A DNA stretch of 5,951 nucleotides from Syntrophorhabdaceae bacterium (GTDB taxonomy: Bacteria; Desulfobacterota; Syntrophorhabdia; Syntrophorhabdales; Syntrophorhabdaceae), in contig JAOAFK010000178.1 in NCBI GenBank assembly GCA_026416315.1, positions 1 through 5,951 of the forward strand. The letters run 5' to 3'. The notes beneath the pieces are model-generated. The model was given only the letters and a program-made list of their open reading frames with translations, was not told the origin of the DNA and searched no databases. How positions within the stretch are numbered: the first letter of the stretch is position 1; every line of letters begins with the position of its first letter. This document shows, in pieces, positions 1-5,263 of this stretch. The position numbers and the translations under genes were made by a program.

Positions 1-2
1 GT

Positions 3-140
3 AGGTCAAGGGTAAGAAAATTTTTAGATAAAGAATTTAAAAAAAAACATTTAATAAAAAACATTATAAACAGGCAACCTCCTTTCTTTACTTCAAATCA
101 CGCACCATTTTTTATGATGGAGCAACTAAAAGTTAGTTGA
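3..140 (+). CDS. Possible C-terminal end of an upstream gene (partial, unidentified)
   Basis: One frame stays open from the left edge to a TGA at 138-140, giving 45 residues. The stretch starts basic (RSRVRKF, then a KKK run) and ends in HAPFFMMEQLKVS. I do not recognise a family. The frame lies on the same strand and 39 bases ahead of the family 2 glycosyltransferase, so it could be the tail of the previous gene in the same surface-glycan operon. Against this, the DNA is AT-rich, the frame includes a run of nine A (39-47), and an open frame this long can occur by chance. The two other + frames are closed within the first 15 bases, so if a gene enters from the left on this strand it must use this frame. 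Confidence 0.35.
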   Translation, partial: RSRVRKFLDKEFKKKHLIKNIINRQPPFFTSNHAPFFMMEQLKVS

Positions 141-167
141 AAATTATAAAGATATATTGCTTAATAT
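137..167 (+). promoter_or_regulatory. Possible sigma-70-like promoter in front of the glycan operon
   Basis: TTGAAA at 137-142 resembles a -35 box, and TAATAT at 162-167 resembles a -10 box. The spacer is 19 bases, longer than ideal. Transcription would then begin only a few bases before the ATG at 180, giving an almost leaderless message, which fits the lack of a Shine-Dalgarno sequence there. In AT-rich DNA such matches are common, so this is a weak call. The operon may instead be read from a promoter upstream of the window. Confidence 0.2.
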
Positions 168-170
168 ATC
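151..170 (+). repeat. Perfect 8-bp inverted repeat just ahead of the first glycosyltransferase
   Basis: GATATATT (151-158) and AATATATC (163-170) are exact reverse complements separated by GCTT. The repeat ends nine bases before the ATG at 180. It is A/T-rich with one terminal G-C pair, so an RNA hairpin would be weak. It has no U-tract and does not look like a terminator. It could be an operator-like palindrome or a minor translation-control hairpin, but function is only inferred. Confidence 0.4.
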
Positions 171-179
171 CTTGAGTCC

Positions 180-950
180 ATGAAAACACCTGTCTCTGTT
201 TATGTAATAACATACAATAATGCCACAACCATAGAAAGGGCGCTAAAGAGTGTGTGTGGCTGGGCAGATGAGATAGTGGTTGTGGATTCCCACAGCTCAG
301 ACGGGACAGATGAGATAGTGAAACGCTATACAGAGAAATTATATCAGTTTGATACAACAAACCTTAGGGAAAAGTATCAGTATGCCCAGGATATCTGTAA
401 AAACAACTGGGTGATGTTCATAGATGCCGATGAATGGTTGACCGATGAAATAAAAAACGAAATATCAGATATTGTTTCATCAAATTCAGATTACGATGGA
501 TTTATGGTAAAGAGAAGAAACATCTATCTCGGTAAGGAAATAAAATATGGTGGCTGGTATCCTGACCATGAGATAAGATTATATAGAAAAGAAAAAGGCG
601 GATGGAGAGGTGGTATACACGCCAAAGTATTTGTGGAGGGAAAAATTGGAAAATTAAAACATCACTATCTCCACACGCCTTATATGGACACATCCCATCA
701 GATAAGAACCATCGACAGATATTCCCAGGCGTATGCAGAAGACCTATATGCTTCACATCACCGTTTTCATATATTGAATATGATTTTTAGGCCCATCTAT
801 AGGTTTTTTAGGGATTATATCTTTAAATTAGGTTTTCTCGATGGCATACCAGGCTTGATTATCATGGCATCTACCATGTATTACGTTTTTATGAAACATG
901 CAAAACTCTGGGAAATGGAGAAAAAAAATGGAAAAAAAGGAGATATTTAA
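180..950 (+). CDS. Family 2 glycosyltransferase, WaaE/KdtX-like (LPS core type)
   Basis: This 256-residue enzyme probably moves a hexose from a nucleotide sugar onto lipopolysaccharide core or a related glycan at the inner membrane. The N-terminus is a GT-A fold nucleotide-binding domain: the first strand and VITYNNA (residues 9-15), then EIVVVDSHSSDGT (31-43). The metal-binding DxD-type motif is IDADEW at 81-86. The C-terminal part is typical of WaaE-like enzymes: a GGWYPDHEIRLY segment (124-135), an R/Y/F-rich stretch (204-213), then KLGFLDGIPGLIIMAS leading into a hydrophobic segment (about 216-238) that ends in KLWE. That tail suggests membrane association rather than a spanning domain. 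Length is normal for the family. The ATG at 180 starts directly at the GT-A strand, but no real Shine-Dalgarno sequence precedes it. It overlaps the next gene by 23 bases. Acceptor and donor cannot be told from sequence. Confidence 0.88.
   Translation: MKTPVSVYVITYNNATTIERALKSVCGWADEIVVVDSHSSDGTDEIVKRYTEKLYQFDTTNLREKYQYAQDICKNNWVMFIDADEWLTDEIKNEISDIVSSNSDYDGFMVKRRNIYLGKEIKYGGWYPDHEIRLYRKEKGGWRGGIHAKVFVEGKIGKLKHHYLHTPYMDTSHQIRTIDRYSQAYAEDLYASHHRFHILNMIFRPIYRFFRDYIFKLGFLDGIPGLIIMASTMYYVFMKHAKLWEMEKKNGKKGDI
917..920 (+). promoter_or_regulatory. Ribosome binding site that fixes the SDR start at 928
   Basis: GGAG at 917-920 lies seven bases before the ATG at 928-930, a good spacing. The in-frame ATG at 898, ten codons upstream, has no such site and would add residues (MQNSGKWRKK) unlike any SDR N-terminus. 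The site sits inside the 3' end of the preceding glycosyltransferase gene. Confidence 0.65.
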
Positions 951-1920
951 AGGAAAAGACATTCTTGTTACAGGCGGTCTTGGTTTCATTGGAAGCAATT
1001 TATGTATTGAGCTTGTAAAATTAGGAGCCCATGTTACTATTGTGGATAATATGCTGCCCCGTCAGGGAGGAAACCTCTTTAACATAAAAGACATAGAGGA
1101 TAAGGTAAAGGTGAATTTTTCCGATGTAAGAAACAGTTTATCCATGAATCATCTCGTCAAAGGGAAAGACTATATATTTCACCTTGCAGGACAGGTGAAC
1201 CATGTGGATAGCATGAGAAACCCCATCCAGGACTTAGAAATTAATTGCAGGGGCACCCTTGTACTTCTTGAGGCATTAAGACACCACAACAGAAACGCCA
1301 AGGTCATATTTGCAGGGACAAGGGGTGAATACGGCTCAAGTGTAAAGCTCCCTGTGGATGAAGACCATCCCACAAACCCGAAAGGCATCTATGCTGTAAC
1401 AAACCTGACAGCAGAAAAAATGGTCCTTGTATATCATGATATATTTGGCATAAAGGGTGTATGTTTGCGCATTACAAACACATACGGACCGAGACATCAG
1501 ATGGCCCACGATGAATACGGGGTTTTTAATTGGTTCATAAGAAAGGCCATAGATGACGAAGATATACCCGTTTTCGGAGACGGAAGGATTTTAAGGGACT
1601 TCATTTTTGTAGATGACCTTGTGGAATGCATGCTTGTTGTTGCAGCAACAGAAGAGGCATACGGAGAGGTATTCAATGTAGGAACAGGCATACCCGTAAG
1701 TTTTATTGAGCTTGCAAAAACAATAGCACGTATAGCTGGTTCAGGCAGACCAAAATTTACAGAGTTTACCCAGGAAAGAAAAGAGGTGGAGCCAGGGGAT
1801 TATTATGCAGATATTTCTAAGATAAAAAGGATCACTGGATGGGAACCAAAGACATCCTTAGAGGAAGGCATAGCAAAAACCGTTGAATTCTATAGAAAAT
1901 ACAAAAAGGAGTACTGGTAA
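928..1920 (+). CDS. NAD-dependent epimerase/dehydratase (extended SDR, nucleotide-sugar type) with YxxxN motif
   Basis: This 330-residue Rossmann-fold enzyme should epimerise, dehydrate or oxidise a nucleotide-bound sugar in the cytoplasm. The NAD(P) motif is TGGLGFIG (15-22), and an aspartate in IVDN (D40) ends the second strand, which favours NAD(H). HLAGQ is at 85-89. The Ser/Thr site of the catalytic triad is Thr131 in AGTRGEYG, and the catalytic Tyr is Tyr155. The usual Lys four residues later is Asn159 (YAVTN, AAC at 1402-1404). Substrate-domain motifs are present: RITNTYGPRHQ (181-191), FGDGRILRDFIFVDDLV (216-232) and FNVGTG (249-254). The last are hallmarks of the RmlB/GalE/UDP-glucuronate epimerase superfamily. 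Length is normal and no frameshift is seen. It shares one base with the aminotransferase start, so the two are probably made together. The exact reaction is not assignable. Confidence 0.9.
   Translation: MEKKEIFKGKDILVTGGLGFIGSNLCIELVKLGAHVTIVDNMLPRQGGNLFNIKDIEDKVKVNFSDVRNSLSMNHLVKGKDYIFHLAGQVNHVDSMRNPIQDLEINCRGTLVLLEALRHHNRNAKVIFAGTRGEYGSSVKLPVDEDHPTNPKGIYAVTNLTAEKMVLVYHDIFGIKGVCLRITNTYGPRHQMAHDEYGVFNWFIRKAIDDEDIPVFGDGRILRDFIFVDDLVECMLVVAATEEAYGEVFNVGTGIPVSFIELAKTIARIAGSGRPKFTEFTQERKEVEPGDYYADISKIKRITGWEPKTSLEEGIAKTVEFYRKYKKEYW
1906..1911 (+). promoter_or_regulatory. Strong ribosome binding site for the aminotransferase
   Basis: AAGGAG lies eight bases before the ATG at 1920, inside the last codons of the SDR gene. 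The start overlaps the SDR stop as TAATG, so terminating ribosomes can restart on the aminotransferase. This supports 1920 as the start. Confidence 0.75.
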
Positions 1921-3035
1921 TGGATGTGGCGATATTTAATCTTGAAAGAGACCATAGAGATTTAAAAGACCAGTTGATAGAGAAATTTAAAGATGTACTC
2001 GAAAGGGGAGAATATATCCTCGGAGATGAGGTAAGGACCTTTGAAGAGGCATTTGCTACATACATTGGTGTTAAGTATGCAGTAGGTGTGGGTAGCGGCA
2101 CAGATGCCATAAGAATAGGCGGGCTTGCATGTGGGTTAGAGAAGGGGGATAAATTTGTAACTACACCGAATACATATATCTCCACTGCCATGTCCCTTTC
2201 CATACACGGTTTGCAACCTATTTTCTGTGATATTGAGCTAACCACATACAATATGGACCCTCAGATGCTTGAAGACACATTAAAGAAAGAAAAAGGGATA
2301 AAGCTATGTATACCCGTGCATCTATACGGTCATCCCTGTATGATGGATGAAATCCTTGATATCTGTAAAAGGCACGGTGTTATGGTCATGGAAGATGCCT
2401 GTCAGGCCCATGGCAGCCTATATAAAGATAAAAAGGTGGGAGGTCTTGGAGATATAGGGGCATTCAGTTTCTATCCCACAAAAAATTTAGGTTGTTACGG
2501 CGATGGCGGCATCATCACAACAAATTCAGAAAAAATCTATAAAAAGGCTGAAATGTTGAGGATTTATGGCCAATCATCAAAGCATGTCCATGAGATAGAA
2601 GGTTTTAATTCAAGGCTCGATGAGGTTCAGGCAGCACTTCTTTCCATTAAGCTTAAAAAACTCGATTCGTGGAATAAAAAAAGAAGACACATTGCCTGGT
2701 TATATAAAAGAGAACTTGATGATGCGCCTGTAGTCTTACCCCATGAGGCACCCTGGGCATATCATATATATCACCTGTATGTCATAAGGGTCAAAGAAAG
2801 GGATAAACTCATGGGTTATCTTAAAGAAAAAGGCATAACCACCCTTATCCATTATCCCACCCCCATTCATCTCCAACATGTGTACAAAAAACTCGGTTAT
2901 GAAAAAGGTGCGTTTCCGAATTCGGAAAAGGCATCAGAAGAGATACTGTCCCTTCCCATGTTTCCATCCATGAAGGAGGATGAGGTTCTATATGTAGCCC
3001 GCTCTATAAGAGAGTTCTACGGCTTAAAGGTATAA
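1920..3035 (+). CDS. DegT/DnrJ/EryC1/StrS family PLP-dependent sugar aminotransferase
   Basis: This 371-residue fold-type I enzyme transfers an amino group, normally from glutamate, to a keto group on a nucleotide sugar. The whole family architecture is present: ILGDEVRTFEEAFATYIG (33-50), the phosphate-binding GSGTDA (59-64), EDACQAHG (158-165) with Asp159 placed to contact the PLP ring nitrogen, and FSFYPTKNLGCYGDGG (182-197) with the Schiff-base lysine Lys188 (AAA at 2481-2483). The segments VHLYGHP (133-139) and FNSRLDEVQAALLSIKLKKL, near the middle, resemble the C-3 amino-sugar branch (QdtB/FdtB/DesV-like). That makes a 3-keto sugar a reasonable substrate guess, but C-4 enzymes and WbpE-like enzymes are related. 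Length is typical. It follows the SDR by a one-base overlap and precedes the family 4 glycosyltransferase by four bases, which places it in an amino-sugar biosynthesis and transfer module. Confidence 0.93.
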   Translation: MDVAIFNLERDHRDLKDQLIEKFKDVLERGEYILGDEVRTFEEAFATYIGVKYAVGVGSGTDAIRIGGLACGLEKGDKFVTTPNTYISTAMSLSIHGLQPIFCDIELTTYNMDPQMLEDTLKKEKGIKLCIPVHLYGHPCMMDEILDICKRHGVMVMEDACQAHGSLYKDKKVGGLGDIGAFSFYPTKNLGCYGDGGIITTNSEKIYKKAEMLRIYGQSSKHVHEIEGFNSRLDEVQAALLSIKLKKLDSWNKKRRHIAWLYKRELDDAPVVLPHEAPWAYHIYHLYVIRVKERDKLMGYLKEKGITTLIHYPTPIHLQHVYKKLGYEKGAFPNSEKASEEILSLPMFPSMKEDEVLYVARSIREFYGLKV

Positions 3036-3039
3036 GGGG

Positions 3040-4185
3040 ATGAAAATATTACAGCTTTTGAGCGACTGGAAATGGACAGGCCCCGCTGAACCTGTGGTCT
3101 CTTTATGCGAGGCCCAATCAAAACAAGGTGCGAATGTAACCATTGCCTACAGAAAAACACCCCTTGATTTTCCTGAAAGGACAGTTGAAAAGGAGGTGAA
3201 GAAAAGGGGCATAAGATATTATGAAGGCTTCAGACTTAACAGGTATTTTTCCATTTTTGATTGGACCTATGATTTAAAGGCTATTAAAGCATATGTTGAG
3301 GATAAAAAAATAGATCTCATACACACAAATCTTTCCCATGACCATGCCATAGCTATATTTTCTTTTTTGTCAAGAAAACTAAGAAAACAAAGACCGCTAA
3401 TTATAAGAACAGACCATAAAAGAGAAGGCCTGCCGCAGAATATTTCAATGAAGTGGATTATGTCAAAAACAGACGGGCTTATTACTTACAGCAAAAGGAT
3501 TATGGAGAGAGATATGAGTTTTTTTAAATTACCAGAGGAAAAGGTATGTGTAGCCCCGCCTGGCATAAAAATCCACAATGGCATAACAAAAGATATGAAA
3601 GGCACCTGGGGCATAAAACCTGAAGAGAAAGTAATTGGCGTTGTAGGAAGACTTAAGCCCGACAGGGGATACGATGTGATACTAAAGGCCTTTAAAATTA
3701 TACGCTCCAAAATGGGCAATGTAAAATTAGTGGTTGTGGGAAGAAGCTCCCAGGTGGATAAAAGCATAAATGAACCTATTAGAGAACTAGGCATTAGAGA
3801 CGATGTGATCCTTGCAGGATACATCATAGAGGACTATTTTTCTACCATATCTTCCTTCGATGTGTTTGTCATGATGAGGGCAGGAAGTGATGGAACTGCA
3901 AGGGCATTAAGGGAGGTTATGTCCATGGGTGTGCCCGCGGTAGTGTCCGATTTGGGGATGCTCCCTGAACTTGTAGATGACGGCATAAATGGTTTTGTTG
4001 TGGATTCTAATGAAGAAAACCTCGCAGAAAAGCTCCTATGGATTTTAAAAAATGACGATTTAAGGAATAAATTAGGGACAAATGCAAAAAATAAGGCAAT
4101 AAATGAATGGGATTACGCAAAACAGGCAAAAATTATCCTTGATTTTTATGATAGACTTTTATCAAAACAAAAAAACAACACATAA
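3040..4185 (+). CDS. Family 4 (GT-B) glycosyltransferase
   Basis: A 381-residue GT-B enzyme that probably transfers a sugar, possibly the amino sugar made by the two preceding genes, to a lipid-linked or LPS acceptor at the cytoplasmic face. The N-terminal domain begins with ILQLLSDWKWTGPAEP (3-18), the glycine loop and acceptor side, and includes DLIHTNLSHDHA (92-103). The C-terminal donor domain starts at VIGVVGRLKPDRG (198-210); Arg204 and Arg209 are in the positions used for donor phosphate binding. The retaining-GT EX7E element reads DGTARALRE, so Asp284 replaces the first Glu and Glu292 is kept. It is followed by MSMGVPAVVSD and LPELVDDGINGFVV (308-321), typical of GT4. No membrane segment is seen. 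AAAGG at 3026-3030 serves the ATG nine bases later. Donor and acceptor are unknown. Confidence 0.9.
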   Translation: MKILQLLSDWKWTGPAEPVVSLCEAQSKQGANVTIAYRKTPLDFPERTVEKEVKKRGIRYYEGFRLNRYFSIFDWTYDLKAIKAYVEDKKIDLIHTNLSHDHAIAIFSFLSRKLRKQRPLIIRTDHKREGLPQNISMKWIMSKTDGLITYSKRIMERDMSFFKLPEEKVCVAPPGIKIHNGITKDMKGTWGIKPEEKVIGVVGRLKPDRGYDVILKAFKIIRSKMGNVKLVVVGRSSQVDKSINEPIRELGIRDDVILAGYIIEDYFSTISSFDVFVMMRAGSDGTARALREVMSMGVPAVVSDLGMLPELVDDGINGFVVDSNEENLAEKLLWILKNDDLRNKLGTNAKNKAINEWDYAKQAKIILDFYDRLLSKQKNNT

Positions 4186-4202
4186 AAAGAAGGACCACGA
4201 TT

Positions 4203-4757
4203 ATGGTGAAGGAATGGAGATTAATAGATGAAAAACCAGACAGGGATTACAGGGTATTCAAGGTAAATATCCTAAAGGCCCTATCCCCTCGAACAAATGC
4301 CGTTTCAGAGTTTTATACAATAGATACTAACGACTGGGTAAATATTATACCTGTGACTGAGAAAAAAGAGGTTGTGATGATCAAACAGTACAGACACGGC
4401 TCTAAAGGGATCACCCTTGAGATACCTGGAGGCCTTGTAGATGATGAACATCCGGTAGAGGCCGCGCTGAGAGAGCTAAAAGAAGAAACAGGATATACAG
4501 GAGATAGGGTTAGTTATCTCGGAGCAGTCAATCCAAACCCGGCCATATTCAACAATCTCTGTCATACTTATCTTGTAGAAGATGTTAAAAAAACAGATGA
4601 AAAAAACCTTGACCCTGACGAAGACATAGAGGTTGTGCTTGTGTCCTTATCAGATGTGCCTGGCCTTATTGAAAAAGGAAAGATCAACCACGCCCTTGTA
4701 GTGGTAGCATTTTATCTGTATTTTGCCAAAACAAACATGGGGGTTTTGAATCCATGA
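4203..4757 (+). CDS. Nudix hydrolase, ADP-ribose/ADP-sugar pyrophosphatase-like
   Basis: A 184-residue enzyme that should cleave a nucleoside diphosphate linked to another group, using Mg2+ held by the Nudix box. The box GX5EX7REUXEEXGU is complete at residues 76-98, with Glu82, Arg90-Glu91 and Glu94-Glu95 in place. Upstream are QYRHG (62-66) and EIPGG (73-77), which place it in the ADP-ribose pyrophosphatase-like (NudF-type) group. NPNPAIFNNLCHTYLVEDV (110-128) follows as in these enzymes. The ATG at 4203 has AAGGA at 4190-4194, eight bases ahead, and a 17-base gap from the glycosyltransferase. A GTG directly after the ATG is a less likely start. The last codons overlap the mobB start as ATGA. 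The substrate may be ADP-ribose or a nucleotide sugar; the glycan-operon location allows either, and the sequence does not decide. Confidence 0.9.
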   Translation: MVKEWRLIDEKPDRDYRVFKVNILKALSPRTNAVSEFYTIDTNDWVNIIPVTEKKEVVMIKQYRHGSKGITLEIPGGLVDDEHPVEAALRELKEETGYTGDRVSYLGAVNPNPAIFNNLCHTYLVEDVKKTDEKNLDPDEDIEVVLVSLSDVPGLIEKGKINHALVVVAFYLYFAKTNMGVLNP

Positions 4758-5263
4758 AGATACCAAGTATAATTGCAATAGTGGGTACATCAAAGGTAGG
4801 AAAGACCACGCTCATCGAGCGACTCATACCAAAATTTAAAGAAAAGGGTATAGAGGTGGCAGTCATCAAGCACCATCCCCATGATTTTGACATAGATATA
4901 CCGGGAAAGGACACGCACAGATTAAAAACTGCAGGGGCCAAAACCACAATCATATCATCACCAAAAAAAATTGCCATGGTCTCTGATGTAAAAAAAGAGA
5001 TTATGCCCTATGAAATTGTTAAGAAATTTATCGATGATGTGGATCTTGTAATCGTTGAAGGGTATAAAAGAGAAAAGATACCGAAAATTGAGGTATTCAG
5101 AAACAAAAGAGATGCAAAACCCGTATGCGCAAACGACCCGCATCTTATTGCCTTTGCCACAGATAAGCATTTCCCATCAGATAAGCCTGTTTTTCTATTG
5201 AATGATGTGGAAGGCATAGCTCAATTTATTATTGCCCACTGTATCAATAAAAGCGGTTTTTAA
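4754..5263 (+). CDS. mobB: Molybdopterin-guanine dinucleotide biosynthesis adaptor MobB
   Basis: MobB is a small P-loop GTPase that assists MobA in joining GMP to molybdopterin, making the bis-MGD cofactor of DMSO reductase-family enzymes. This 169-residue copy has a Walker A motif GTSKVGKT (11-18), the MobB signature KHHPHDFDIDIPGKDTHR (39-56), AGA (60-62), and DLVIVEGYK (97-105) as the Walker B/signature region. IEVFR (112-116) and LIAFATD (131-137) are also typical. Length matches stand-alone MobB; there is no fused MobA or MoeA domain and no mobA in the window. The ATG overlaps the Nudix stop (ATGA), and the upstream G-run at 4739-4743 is a poor ribosome site, so translation probably depends on coupling. 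Its last six codons and stop are complementary to the end of lpxC. The family assignment is firm. A role in the glycan pathway is not expected. Confidence 0.94.
   Translation: MKIPSIIAIVGTSKVGKTTLIERLIPKFKEKGIEVAVIKHHPHDFDIDIPGKDTHRLKTAGAKTTIISSPKKIAMVSDVKKEIMPYEIVKKFIDDVDLVIVEGYKREKIPKIEVFRNKRDAKPVCANDPHLIAFATDKHFPSDKPVFLLNDVEGIAQFIIAHCINKSGF

Noticed and set aside
151..170. Inverted repeat as an intrinsic terminator of an upstream gene
   Set aside because: The stem is nearly all A-T and no T-run follows; a terminator call is not supported.
502..756. Open frame on the - strand inside the first glycosyltransferase
   Set aside because: It is a shadow of a well-supported gene, with no recognisable domain. 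The same holds for the opposite-strand frames at 1832-2251, 3486-3827 and 4684-4977.
898..927. Upstream ATG (898) as the start of the SDR gene
   Set aside because: It adds ten residues with no counterpart in SDRs and lacks a ribosome site; the ATG at 928 has GGAG seven bases ahead.
180..5263. A mobile element, defence island or phage segment
   Set aside because: No transposase, integrase, terminal repeats, tRNA target or defence-type domain is present; the six genes have ordinary metabolic families and similar base composition.
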